Source of the DNA: Thermobifida alba | Lineage (GTDB): Bacteria; Actinomycetota; Actinomycetes; Streptosporangiales; Streptosporangiaceae | Length of the DNA stretch: 64,000 nucleotides | NCBI RefSeq assembly: GCF_023208015.1 | Contig: NZ_CP051627.1 | Location: 3,109,501 to 3,173,500, forward strand | Direction: 5' to 3' | Shown: positions 26,151-34,642 of the stretch, piece after piece | Position numbering within the stretch: position 1 is the stretch's first letter | Layout of the letters: every line of letters begins with the position of its first letter | Notes under the pieces: model-generated | What the model was told of the DNA's origin: nothing | Databases searched by the model: none | What the model saw: the letters and a program-made list of their open reading frames with translations, nothing else | Program-made: the position numbers and the translations under genes

Positions 26151-26182
26151 GTGGGCGCGCACCGCACCGGGTGCGCGCCCAC
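26151..26182 (+). terminator. Hairpin terminator after korAB
   Basis: A perfect 13-bp stem (26151-26163 with 26170-26182, loop GCACCG) begins 23 bases after the korB stop. Confidence 0.7.
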
Positions 26183-26217
26183 GCGCGTGTCCGGACCCGC
26201 CCCGCCGCACCGGGTGT

Positions 26218-26243
26218 CCCGGCCCCGCCGCGGCGGGGCCGGG
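26218..26243. repeat. Perfect 26-bp palindrome before the NAD-binding gene
   Basis: Bases 26218-26243 are a fully self-complementary 26-bp sequence (13-bp arms, no spacer), all G and C. It ends 17 bases before the next start codon. It could be a second terminator after korAB or a structure that insulates the next gene. Confidence 0.6.
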
Positions 26244-26259
26244 TACTAGCCTTTCGACC

Positions 26260-26922
26260 ATGCGTATCGTCATCGCCGGAGGACACGGCAAGATCGCCCT
26301 GCGACTGGAACGGCTGCTGGCCGAACGCGGCGACACGCCCGTGGGTCTCATCCGCAATCCCGACCACGCCGACGACCTGCGCGCGGTCGGCGCCGAACCG
26401 GTGGTCGTCGACCTGGAGTCGACGACCGTCACCCAGTTGACCGAGAAGATCATGGGTGCGGACGCCGTCGTGTTCGCCGCCGGAGCCGGTCCCGGCAGCG
26501 GAGCCGCGCGCAAGGAGACCGTGGACCGCGCCGCGGCCGTCCTGACGGCCGACGCGGCCTCCCTGGCCGGGGTGCGCCGCTTCCTCATGGTCTCGGCGAT
26601 CGGGGTGGACGAGGGGCCCGCCCCCGACGCCGACCCGGTGTGGGCGGCCTACGTCAACGCGAAGAAGGCCGCAGACGACGACCTGCGGGGACGCAGCGAG
26701 CAACTGGACTGGACGATCCTGCGTCCGGGTCGGTTGACCGACGATCCGGGCACGGGGAGGGTCCGGCTCGCCCACCGGGTGGAGCGGGGGCCGGTTCCCC
26801 GGGACGACGTGGCGGCGGTGCTCGTGGCCCTGCTCGACGCGCCCGCCACCGTCGGGCACGTCCTGGAACTGGTCGGTGGGGACACCCCGATCCGCGACGC
26901 GGTGGCCGCCGTGGGCGCCTAG
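26260..26922 (+). CDS. NAD(P)-binding SDR-like oxidoreductase
   Basis: This 220-residue protein has a Rossmann N terminus with MRIVIAGGHGKIALRLERLLAERG, the atypical short-chain dehydrogenase pattern (SDR_a5/NmrA-like). The middle carries FLMVSAIGVDE and YVNAKKAADDDLR, where Tyr and Lys fall in the usual YxxxK place, and then WTILRPGRLTDDPGTG. Such proteins act as NAD(P)-dependent epimerases, reductases or redox sensors; the substrate is unknown. ATG 26260 directly precedes the Rossmann strand. Confidence 0.85.
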   Translation: MRIVIAGGHGKIALRLERLLAERGDTPVGLIRNPDHADDLRAVGAEPVVVDLESTTVTQLTEKIMGADAVVFAAGAGPGSGAARKETVDRAAAVLTADAASLAGVRRFLMVSAIGVDEGPAPDADPVWAAYVNAKKAADDDLRGRSEQLDWTILRPGRLTDDPGTGRVRLAHRVERGPVPRDDVAAVLVALLDAPATVGHVLELVGGDTPIRDAVAAVGA

Positions 26923-27098
26923 GGCGTGCGGGGCGGGGGACGCACACGCCGTTTCGCGCGAACTCCTCCGCCCCGCGGTGGCTCTCAAAGGACGAAGAGG
27001 GCATCATGGGAAGACGGCCCGCAGGTCTTCTCCGCGGCGGGCGCGAATGACAGCAGCGTTCGACAGCGCTCGTCAAGGGCAGATGGGGACGGTTACAG

Positions 27099-27623
27099 AT
27101 GAGCGTCACACAGGTCGTGAGGGACAGCACCGTCGTCGAGCACGCCAAGGTGGCGGCGCAGCAGAAACGGCGCATGTTCGTGGTCCAGCTGCGCGTCAAC
27201 ACCTATGACGAACCCTCCAGCAGCGTCCGTCCGGGACTGACCCGCATCCTTGAGGGCATCGAGGAGGCCGGGTGGCGGCTGGAGCAGATCTCCTACACCC
27301 AGGACGGCAACGGCGAACCCGCCCAGCTGTGCATCTTCCGCCCCGCCCCCGACGAGGCGGCCGAGAAGAAGTCCGAGGGGAACAAGGCCGAGGCGGAACA
27401 GCCGCACACCGGACAGCAGCAGCCGCACACCGGCCAACAGCAGCCCTACCAGCAGCAGGACCCGTACGCCAACTACCAGTACCCCCAGGGGCAGCAGTAC
27501 GACCCGCAGCAGGGCTACGGCCAGCAGCCCTACCCCGGCTACGGCCAGCAGCCCTACCCCGGCTACGGCCAGCAGGGCTACGGCCAGCAGCCCTACCCCG
27601 GCTACGGCCAGCAGCAGTGGTGA
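27099..27623 (+). CDS. Protein with globular N terminus and Gln/Tyr-rich repeat tail
   Basis: Residues 1-85 form a folded domain ([43 protein letters not shown]) that resembles the small DUF4177-type fold. Residues 95-174 are low-complexity, with QPHTGQQ twice and YGQQPYPG three times, ending in GQQQW. The tail is predicted to be disordered and is of the kind that drives condensation or surface sticking in other proteins; that is inference. No signal peptide is visible, so it is probably cytoplasmic. Function unknown. It stands alone between the NAD-binding gene and a GNAT gene. Confidence 0.7.
   Translation: MSVTQVVRDSTVVEHAKVAAQQKRRMFVVQLRVNTYDEPSSSVRPGLTRILEGIEEAGWRLEQISYTQDGNGEPAQLCIFRPAPDEAAEKKSEGNKAEAEQPHTGQQQPHTGQQQPYQQQDPYANYQYPQGQQYDPQQGYGQQPYPGYGQQPYPGYGQQGYGQQPYPGYGQQQW
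27511..27620 (+). repeat. Tandem coding repeat (24-bp unit)
   Basis: The unit encoding GQQPYPGY recurs three times with near-identical codons, once interrupted by a shorter GYGQQ unit. The near identity at DNA level suggests recent slippage-type expansion. Confidence 0.75.
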
Positions 27624-27729
27624 CCTCCGCGGGCGGTGCAGCGGGCTGTCCCACTGCACCGGAGTCCGCCGGGGCCCGGCCGCGCGGACGCCGCCGTGTC
27701 CGCCCCCTTCCCTGACCGCAGGAGCCCCC

Positions 27730-28233
27730 GTGTCCGGACCCGCCCCCGTCCTGCGTCCGGCGGCGGCCGAGGACGGCCCCGCACTCGCCCGGATCGACGC
27801 CGAGACCTGGTCGCCCGCGGTCACCCCCGCTCCCCGGTTCTCCCCCGACCGACCGTTCTTCGCCTCGTGCAGCCCCGCTGACGTACTGGTCGCCGAACTC
27901 GACGGCGACGTGGCGGGCTACGCCCGGGTGGCGCCCCACCTGCCGCTGTCCAGCGCCGCACACGTGCAGGAGCTCAAGGCGTTGGCCGTGGCCCCGGCCG
28001 CCCAGGGGCGCGGGGTGGGACGCGCCCTGCTGTACGGAGCCCGTGACCTGGCCATCCGCCGCGGCGCCCGCACACTGCTCCTGCGCGTGCTGTCCAGCAA
28101 CCCGAGGGCGATCGCGCTGTACCGCTCGGCGGGGTACGAGACGGAGGGCGTGCTGCGGGGGCTGTTCCACCTGGAGGGGCGTTACGTGGACGACGTGCTC
28201 ATGGCGTTGGACCTGACCGGCCCGGGGGCGTGA
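27730..28233 (+). CDS. GNAT-family N-acetyltransferase
   Basis: This 167-residue protein shows the GNAT acetyl-CoA site VQELKALAVAPAAQGRGVGRALLYGARDLAIRRG (motif Q/R-x-x-G-x-G/A as QGRGVG) and the closing NPRAIALYRSAGYETEGVLRG. The pattern is near RimI-like enzymes, but the acceptor cannot be told. Start is GTG 27730 with AGGAG seven bases upstream. It is convergent with the next acetyltransferase gene, only 12 bp apart. Confidence 0.9.
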   Translation: MSGPAPVLRPAAAEDGPALARIDAETWSPAVTPAPRFSPDRPFFASCSPADVLVAELDGDVAGYARVAPHLPLSSAAHVQELKALAVAPAAQGRGVGRALLYGARDLAIRRGARTLLLRVLSSNPRAIALYRSAGYETEGVLRGLFHLEGRYVDDVLMALDLTGPGA

Positions 28234-28245
28234 CGGGCGGAGCCG

Positions 28246-28962
28246 TCACCGCCACAGGTGCCAGCGGGCCTCGGACACCTCGGTGAAGCCGAGGGTCCGG
28301 CAGGCCGGGACTCCCGCCGCCGTGGTGGCCAGCACCGCGCGGCGGTCGCCGTGGTCGGCGAGCGCCCGGGCCAGCAGCAGTCCGGCGATCCCCCGCCCCC
28401 GCTGCTCGGGCAGGGTGGTCACCGCGTAGACGCCCACCGTGGCGCCGTCGTCGTAGGTGTAGCAGGCCGCGGCCGGGACGCGCTGTCGGCGCGCCAGCCA
28501 CACCCGCAGTCCGGGAACGGTGAGGGCGTGCGGCGGGAGCAGCCGTCCCGGGGCGGAGGACCACAGGTCGGGGCGGGCGAGGCCGTGCACGATGACGCCC
28601 TCGGCCGCCGCCAGCTCCTCCCGGTCCGTCACCCGCGTGATCTCCAGGTCGGCCTTGCGCGGCGCGGGCGGAACCGCTCCGGGGGAGCGGGCCATGACCG
28701 GCAGGCGCACCGTGGTGGCCCCGGCGACCCGGGGAGCGGGGAGCGTGCCGAAGGGGTCCTCGACGATCCCGGGCCCCGACGCGAGGAGTTCGGCCGCGGC
28801 CTCGGGCAGCCGCCGCAGGGGCCGCCGCGGCACGGCTCTGGTGCGGCCCAGGCGGGTCTCCCGCAGCACCACCAGTTCGGGGCTGTCGTACCGGACCTCG
28901 ACGTGGTCCGGTCCCAGTCCGATCCGCCTGGCGGCGGCGTTGGCCGCGTAGCTCTCCGGCAT
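28246..28962 (-). CDS. GNAT-family N-acetyltransferase
   Basis: This 238-residue protein has an N-terminal region of about 120 residues without clear motifs and a C-terminal GNAT domain: ACYTYDDGATVGVYAVTTLPEQRGRGIAGLLLARALADHGDR (acetyl-CoA loop QRGRGIA) and CRTLGFTEVSEARWHLW at the end. Partner or substrate unknown. The ATG is preceded by GGAGACGGGA. Confidence 0.85.
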   Translation of the reverse strand: MPESYAANAAARRIGLGPDHVEVRYDSPELVVLRETRLGRTRAVPRRPLRRLPEAAAELLASGPGIVEDPFGTLPAPRVAGATTVRLPVMARSPGAVPPAPRKADLEITRVTDREELAAAEGVIVHGLARPDLWSSAPGRLLPPHALTVPGLRVWLARRQRVPAAACYTYDDGATVGVYAVTTLPEQRGRGIAGLLLARALADHGDRRAVLATTAAGVPACRTLGFTEVSEARWHLWR

Positions 28963-29054
28963 TCCCGTCTCCGTGTCGGAACCGATCTGCTCCCCGCAGC
29001 CTAGCCCCGTGCCGGGAGGCGGACCGGGGCAGGGGACCTGCTGTGGACCGCGAC

Positions 29055-29085
29055 TTGCACCTGACGCCGCGTCAGGTCCTAGCGT
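29055..29085 (+). promoter_or_regulatory. MerR-type operator/promoter
   Basis: The -35 TTGCAC (29055-29060) and -10 TAGCGT (29080-29085) are 19 bp apart, the overlong spacing typical of MerR-activated promoters. Between them is a perfect inverted repeat, ACCTGACG-CCG-CGTCAGGT (29059-29077). It lies 45 bases ahead of the MerR gene, so the regulator probably controls its own expression. Confidence 0.85.
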
Positions 29086-29129
29086 CGTTCCCGTCGCCCC
29101 CGAACGGGGCGCTACGAGGAGGAGAGCGG

Positions 29130-29885
29130 ATGCGCGAGCACGGCGGACGGCTCTGGAAGGTCGGCGAACTGGCCCGGCTGACCGGGTTGACCGTGCGGAC
29201 GCTGCACCACTACGAGCACGTGGGGGTGCTGCGGCCGGCGTCCCGCAGCCCGGCGGGGCACCGGCTCTACGACGAGGCCGACGTGCGACGGCTCTACCAG
29301 GTGCTGGCGCTGCGTGACCTGGGGCTGTCCCTGGAAGAGGTCGGCACGGCCCTGTCCGGGGACGTCGCCCTGGTCGACCTGCTGCGCGACCACCTGTCGC
29401 ACGTGGACCGGCAGCTGGCCGCGCTCCGCTCGCTGCGGGACCGGCTCACCGCCCTGGTGGCCACCGCCCGCACGGCGCGCGGGCTGCGCCCCGACGACCT
29501 CCTCGGTCTGATGGAAGAGGTGACCAAGGTGGAAGAGACCATCCGCAACTACTACTCCGAGGAGCAGCTCGCCTACCTGGAGCGGCGCCGCCAGGAGCTC
29601 GGCGAGGAGGTGATCGCCTCGGTCGAGGCCGAGTGGCCGCGGCTCATCGCGCAGGTGCGGGCCGAGATGGAGGCCGGCACCGACCCGGCCGACCCGAAGG
29701 TGCGGGCGCTGGCCGGGCGCTGGATGGAGCTGGTCGGCATGTTCCACGGCGGCGACGAGGGGGTCCGCGACTCGCTGTACCGGATGTACCAGGACCACAG
29801 CGAGGACATCGCCGCACAGTACGGCGGTCCCACACCCGACATGATCGCCTACGTCCAGCGGGCGCTCGACGCGTCCGCGTCCTGA
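29130..29885 (+). CDS. MerR-family regulator with TipAS ligand domain
   Basis: This 251-residue regulator has a MerR winged helix at the N terminus (LWKVGELARLTGLTVRTLHHYEHVGVLRPASRSPAGHRLYDEADVRRLYQVLALRDLGLSLEEV), a coiled-coil dimer helix (about 85-120) and a C-terminal TipAS-type domain (YYSEEQLAYLERR through DSLYRMYQDHSEDIAAQYGG). TipA proteins bind thiopeptide or other peptide drugs and activate transcription. Start ATG 29130 follows GAGGAGAG. Its own promoter has a textbook MerR architecture. No efflux or drug gene follows; the next gene is convergent. Confidence 0.92.
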   Translation: MREHGGRLWKVGELARLTGLTVRTLHHYEHVGVLRPASRSPAGHRLYDEADVRRLYQVLALRDLGLSLEEVGTALSGDVALVDLLRDHLSHVDRQLAALRSLRDRLTALVATARTARGLRPDDLLGLMEEVTKVEETIRNYYSEEQLAYLERRRQELGEEVIASVEAEWPRLIAQVRAEMEAGTDPADPKVRALAGRWMELVGMFHGGDEGVRDSLYRMYQDHSEDIAAQYGGPTPDMIAYVQRALDASAS

Positions 29886-29904
29886 CCCGGTCTCCGCCCG
29901 CACG

Positions 29905-30474
29905 TCAGGCGGGCGGGGGCCGCTCCCCGGTGTCCCGCTCGTCCCGGGCCTGCCGGGCGCTCCTGGCGGTGTCGAACAGCAGCTGCAGCACGCCGCCCAG
30001 CACCACCAGGTTGAGCAGCATCTGCACCGTCACGATGACACGGGCCACCGGGGACACCGGGACGATGTCGCCGAAGCCGACCGTGGTGAACACCGTGACG
30101 GCGAAGTACAGCGCGTCGAGCCTGCTGAGCGGTTCGGAGAAGGCGTCGGCAGCCACGAAGGACTGCAGGTGGTAGACGGTCGCGAAGGCGATGAGGAACA
30201 GCGGGACCACGACCCCGGCCGCCGCCATGCCCCGGATCCCGGGGTACCTGGCCCGGGAGACGGCGTACACCTGCCAGACCACGACGACGGTGAAGACCGC
30301 GAGCATGCCGCCCAGGCGCAGCAGCGGCGCGGCCACACCGCGCTGCGGGTCGACCGGCACGACGACGTAGGCGACCAGCAGCGCCGTGTCCGCGACGAGG
30401 ACGCCCAGCGCGGCCCGGGCGAACGCCGCCGCCCGCTGGCGGAACGGGAGGTCGCCCGGCGTGAGCGCGCTCAT
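29905..30474 (-). CDS. Potassium-channel-like protein (Ion_trans_2)
   Basis: This 189-residue membrane protein has about four transmembrane helices. The pore loop TVFTTVGFGDIVPVSPVARVIV (about residues 130-150) carries the K+ selectivity filter TVGFGD, flanked by pore helices. The short polar C terminus has no RCK domain, so gating is not evident. It is convergent with the MerR gene and divergent from the ECF sigma gene. Confidence 0.85.
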   Translation of the reverse strand: MSALTPGDLPFRQRAAAFARAALGVLVADTALLVAYVVVPVDPQRGVAAPLLRLGGMLAVFTVVVVWQVYAVSRARYPGIRGMAAAGVVVPLFLIAFATVYHLQSFVAADAFSEPLSRLDALYFAVTVFTTVGFGDIVPVSPVARVIVTVQMLLNLVVLGGVLQLLFDTARSARQARDERDTGERPPPA

Positions 30475-30625
30475 CCGCTTCCCTCCCCGTTACGGGCGCC
30501 CCCTTCCGGGCACGGTGTTTCTCGGGCCGGTGACCGGGACGGGAGGAGCGGGCGGCTCATGCCCCGAGTGAACCACCCGGCTCCGGCACCGCCGGGGAGG
30601 CTGCGGCGCGCGTGTCGGGCCGGCG

Positions 30626-30653
30626 TGTCACACCCGCGGCCGCCGCACACGTC
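30626..30653 (+). promoter_or_regulatory. ECF41-type promoter ahead of the sigma factor gene
   Basis: TGTCACA (30626-30632), a 17-base spacer and CGTC (30650-30653) match the reported target pattern of ECF41 sigma factors. Transcription should start close to 30660, giving an almost leaderless message for the GTG at 30663. This supports autoregulation. Confidence 0.75.
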
Positions 30654-30662
30654 CTGACAGAT

Positions 30663-31568
30663 GTGAACGCTGAGATCTTCGAAGAACACCGCGGCCTCCT
30701 CACCGGGGTGGCCTACCGGATCCTGGGCAGCGCCGCCGACGCCGAGGACGTCGTGCAGGAGGCGTGGTTGCGCTGGTCCGGAGTGTCGCTCGCGGACGTG
30801 GCCGAGCCCCGCGCCTACCTGATCAGGGTGGTCTCCCGGCTGGCGATCGACCGGCTGCGGCAGGCGGCGGCGCGCCGGGAGACGTACGTGGGGCCGTGGC
30901 TGCCCGAACCGGTCAGTACCGAGGGAGACCTGGCCGAACGCGCCGAACTCGCCGAATCGGTGGAGTTGGCGCTGCTGGTGGTGCTGGAGACGCTCTCACC
31001 GCTGGAACGCGCGGTGTTCGTGCTGCGGGAGGCGTTCGCCCTGCCGTACGCGGAGATCGCGCGGGCCGTGGGCCGCTCCGAGGCGGCCGTCCGCCAGTTG
31101 GCGCGACGGGCCCGCGACCACGTCCGGGACCGCAGGCCCCGGTTCGAGGTGGACCGGACGCGGCGGCGGCAGCTCACCGAGCGGTTCGCCGCCGCCTGTC
31201 TCGACGGCGACCTGGAGGGCCTGACCGGGCTGCTCGCCCGCGACGTCACCCTGGTCAGCGACAGCGGCGGCCGGGCCAAGGCCCCGCTGCGGGTGATCAC
31301 CGGAGCGGACCGGGTCGCCCGGTTCTTCCTCGGGGTCGCCAGCGAGCGGAACCTGCACCGGCTGCTGGAGCCGTTCGGCGCGGCCCCGGACGCGCTCGCC
31401 GTCTCGGTGGCGGAGGTCAACGGCGGGCCGGCGGTGGTGGTCACGGTCTCGGGCCGCCCGGTCTCCGTGGTGTCCCCCGTCGTCGTGGACGGGCGCGTCC
31501 AGACGGTCTACCTCATCACCAACCCGGAGAAGATGTCACATCTGCGGCTGCCCGATCCGTCCCGGTGA
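30663..31568 (+). CDS. ECF41-family RNA polymerase sigma factor (SigJ-like)
   Basis: This 301-residue sigma factor has sigma region 2 (IFEEHRGLLTGVAYRILGSAADAEDVVQEAWLRW), region 4 (LSPLERAVFVLREAFALPYAEIARAVGRSEAAVRQLARRARDHV) and a SnoaL-like C-terminal extension. It carries the ECF41 hallmarks: WLPEP between the sigma regions, DSGGR and the NPDKL-like NPEKM near the end. In ECF41 the extension replaces an anti-sigma factor and controls activity. The GTG at 30663 fits both the promoter and the domain start. The FAD oxidoreductase gene begins one base after its stop, so they form an operon. Confidence 0.92.
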   Translation: MNAEIFEEHRGLLTGVAYRILGSAADAEDVVQEAWLRWSGVSLADVAEPRAYLIRVVSRLAIDRLRQAAARRETYVGPWLPEPVSTEGDLAERAELAESVELALLVVLETLSPLERAVFVLREAFALPYAEIARAVGRSEAAVRQLARRARDHVRDRRPRFEVDRTRRRQLTERFAAACLDGDLEGLTGLLARDVTLVSDSGGRAKAPLRVITGADRVARFFLGVASERNLHRLLEPFGAAPDALAVSVAEVNGGPAVVVTVSGRPVSVVSPVVVDGRVQTVYLITNPEKMSHLRLPDPSR

Positions 31569-31569
31569 C

Positions 31570-32724
31570 ATGAACACCATCACTGTCATCGGCGGCGGGC
31601 TCGCCGGGCTCACCGCCGCCATCGCAGGTGCCGAGCGCGGCGCCGAGGTCACCCTGTACGAGGCGCACCGGTCGCTGGGCGGCCGGGCGCGTTCCACCGC
31701 CGCACCCTACGTCGCCAACGACGGGCCGCACGCCCTGTACCGCGACGGCGCGCCCTTCGCCTGGCTGGCGAAGCGGGGACTGGTCGGGCCGCTGGCCCGG
31801 CCCGGGCTGCGGGAGCTGTCCCGGACGAGGTTCCGGGTGGGCGGGAGGTCCACCCGGCGGCCGCCGCTGCCGCTGCTGCGGGCGGTCCTCCGGCGCGGGC
31901 TGCCGGCCCCGGTGGACCGCGACCTCGCCTCGTGGGGGGCCGAACGGTTCGGTGTCGAGGGGGTCCGCGCGGTGGCCGGGATGCTGGGCGTGGTCACCTT
32001 CGACTCCGATCCGGGACGGCTGTCGGCGGCGTTCGCCTGGGAACGCTTCGTCCGGCTCACCGCTCCCCGGCCGGCCGCCGGCTACCCCGTCGGGGGGTGG
32101 CAGGCGCTGGTGGACCGGATGGCCGAGCACGCGCGCGGCCTGGGCGTGCGCATCGTGACCGGGACCCGCGTCGACCGGGTCGACTTCGGCGGGCCGACCA
32201 TCGTGGCCACCTCCCTGGACGCGGCCCGCACGCTGCTGGGGGACGATTCACTGCGCTGGGAGAGCGGCAGGTCCCTGCTGGTGGACCTGGCCCTGCGCGG
32301 CCGTGAGGGCGACCCGTTCCTCGTCTTCGACCTGGACGAGGGGGGTTTCCTGGAGCAGAACTCCGCCGTGGACCCCTCCGCCGCGCCTCCCGGCGAGACC
32401 CTGTTCCAGGCGCAGCTGCCCGCGCGTCCGGGGGAGTCCCGCCAGTCGGCCACCGCCCGGCTGGAGCGGCTGGTCGACACCGTGCTGCCCGACTGGCGGC
32501 ACCGCCTGACCTGGCGGCGCGACCAGATGATGGCGGGCCGCAGCGGCGCGCTGGACCTGCCCGGGTACACCTGGCGGGACCGGCCCGCCATCGACCGGGG
32601 CGACGGCGTCTACCTGGCCGGGGACCAGGTGGCCGCCCCGGGGCTGCTCGGTGAGGTGTCGGTCGCCAGCGCCCTGGCCGCCGCCCGGGCGGCGGTGACC
32701 CGCACTCCGGTGCGCGTCGCCTGA
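31570..32724 (+). CDS. FAD-dependent oxidoreductase (amine oxidase/desaturase-like)
   Basis: This 384-residue flavoprotein begins with the dinucleotide motif VIGGGLAGLTAAIAGAERGAEVTLYEAHRSLGGRARS, typical of the NAD(P)-Rossmann/phytoene-desaturase superfamily. A second FAD contact (GDGVYLAGDQVAAPGLLGEVSVASALAAARAA) lies at the C terminus. Its substrate is unknown. It is coupled to the ECF41 sigma gene (TGACATGA). ECF41 loci usually carry a carboxymuconolactone decarboxylase, oxidoreductase or epimerase gene, and this is likely the local equivalent. Confidence 0.85.
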   Translation: MNTITVIGGGLAGLTAAIAGAERGAEVTLYEAHRSLGGRARSTAAPYVANDGPHALYRDGAPFAWLAKRGLVGPLARPGLRELSRTRFRVGGRSTRRPPLPLLRAVLRRGLPAPVDRDLASWGAERFGVEGVRAVAGMLGVVTFDSDPGRLSAAFAWERFVRLTAPRPAAGYPVGGWQALVDRMAEHARGLGVRIVTGTRVDRVDFGGPTIVATSLDAARTLLGDDSLRWESGRSLLVDLALRGREGDPFLVFDLDEGGFLEQNSAVDPSAAPPGETLFQAQLPARPGESRQSATARLERLVDTVLPDWRHRLTWRRDQMMAGRSGALDLPGYTWRDRPAIDRGDGVYLAGDQVAAPGLLGEVSVASALAAARAAVTRTPVRVA

Positions 32725-32767
32725 GCGGTCCTCCCGGTTTCCCGGACCGGTCCACGCCGCTGCTGCG

Positions 32768-32798
32768 CGCGGGCCGGGGCGGAAGGCTCCGGCCCGCG
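32768..32798. terminator. Bidirectional hairpin between convergent genes
   Basis: CGCGGGCCGG (32768-32777) and CCGGCCCGCG (32789-32798) form a 10-bp stem with an 11-base loop, midway between the FAD oxidoreductase and msrA stops. Confidence 0.6.
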
Positions 32799-32880
32799 TC
32801 CCGGTTCGGCTGTGGACGTCCGGCCGCCGGCCCCTCCGACGGCAATGGAGCGGCGGACGGGGCTCCCGCGGCCCGCGGGG

Positions 32881-33549
<669 letters not shown>

Positions 33550-33642
33550 GGTTTCAGGCTATCCGCGCCGTCCAACGGCCGCCGGGGACCGCAGGACCGC
33601 ACACCCCTCGCGATCGGCGGCTTTTCTCATAGTCTGACCTTT

Positions 33643-34572
33643 GTGTCTGATCTCAACAGAGGCGTGCTCTACGGCGCGAGCGCGTACTTCTTATGGGGTT
33701 TCCTCCCGCTCTACTGGCCGCTTTTCAGCCCGCCCGCCAGCGCCTTCGAAGTCCTCCTACATCGGATGATCTGGTCATTGGCCGTGACGCTGGCGGTGCT
33801 GCTGGTCCAGCGGAACTGGCGGTGGGTGCGCGAGGTGCTGCGCAGTCCGCGGCGTCTGCTGCTGCTCGCCGCCTCGGCCGTGCTGATCTCCGCGAACTGG
33901 GGGTTCTTCATCGTCGCGGTGACCACCGGGCACACCCTGCAGTCCGCGCTCGCCTACTTCGTCAACCCGCTGGTGAGCGTGGCGCTGGGCACGCTCGTCT
34001 TCAGGGAGCGGCTACGCGCCCCGCAGTGGGCGGCGGTCGCCCTCGGCGGGCTCGCGGTGGCCGTGCTGACCGTCGACTACGGCTCCCTGCCCTGGCTGGC
34101 ACTGGCCATGGCCTTCTCCTTCGCCGCCTACGGCGTGCTGAAGAAGTTCGTGCGGCTGGACGGGGTGGAGAGCCTGACCGCCGAGACCGCGATCATGATC
34201 CTGCCCGCGCTGGGCGGCGTGCTCGTCACGGAGGCCGCGGGCTCGGGGACCTTCCTCTCCGTCTCCCCCGTCCATTCGCTGCTGCTGGTCGGCAGCGGGG
34301 TGGCCACCGCGGTGCCGCTGATGCTGTTCGGCGCGGCGGCCCACCGCATCCCGCTCACCCTGGTCGGGCTGCTGCAGTTCACCGTGCCGGTGATGCACTT
34401 CCTGATCGCGTGGCTGGTCTTCGAGGAGGAGCTGTCGACCGGTCGGTGGATCGGGTTCGCCGTGGTGTGGGCGGCGCTCACCGTGTTCGTCGTGGACATG
34501 CTCCGCCAGGCCCGCCGGACGCCCCGTCCGGCGTCGGCCCCCGTCTCCGGGTCCACGGCCGAGACCGGCTGA
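33643..34572 (+). CDS. rarD: RarD-type EamA-family transporter
   Basis: This 309-residue protein has about ten transmembrane helices in two EamA repeats. The N terminus GVLYGASAYFLWGFLPLYWPLF and the VLLHRMIWSLAVT segment are typical of RarD, named for chloramphenicol sensitivity but of unproved substrate. GTG 33643 is preceded within ten bases by CATAGT, so it may be leaderless. It is convergent with the PRC/DUF2382 gene and ends at a long shared hairpin. Confidence 0.9.
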   Translation: MSDLNRGVLYGASAYFLWGFLPLYWPLFSPPASAFEVLLHRMIWSLAVTLAVLLVQRNWRWVREVLRSPRRLLLLAASAVLISANWGFFIVAVTTGHTLQSALAYFVNPLVSVALGTLVFRERLRAPQWAAVALGGLAVAVLTVDYGSLPWLALAMAFSFAAYGVLKKFVRLDGVESLTAETAIMILPALGGVLVTEAAGSGTFLSVSPVHSLLLVGSGVATAVPLMLFGAAAHRIPLTLVGLLQFTVPVMHFLIAWLVFEEELSTGRWIGFAVVWAALTVFVVDMLRQARRTPRPASAPVSGSTAETG

Positions 34573-34579
34573 GGCGCGC

Positions 34580-34622
34580 GGAGGGCGGCCTGTCCGCGGT
34601 CACCGCGGACAGGCCGCCCTCC
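34580..34622. terminator. Long bidirectional terminator
   Basis: Bases 34580-34600 and 34602-34622 are perfectly complementary (21 bp) around a single C, giving the longest hairpin noticed in this window. It lies eight bases after the rarD stop and 20 bases after the stop of the converging gene. Confidence 0.8.
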
Positions 34623-34642
34623 AGCACGTGCCGACGGGCGTC

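Noticed and set aside
27006-27050. Tiny 14-codon frame with a nearby AAAGGA before the Gln/Tyr-rich gene
   Set aside because: Too short and Arg/Gly-rich without evidence of conservation; likely chance.
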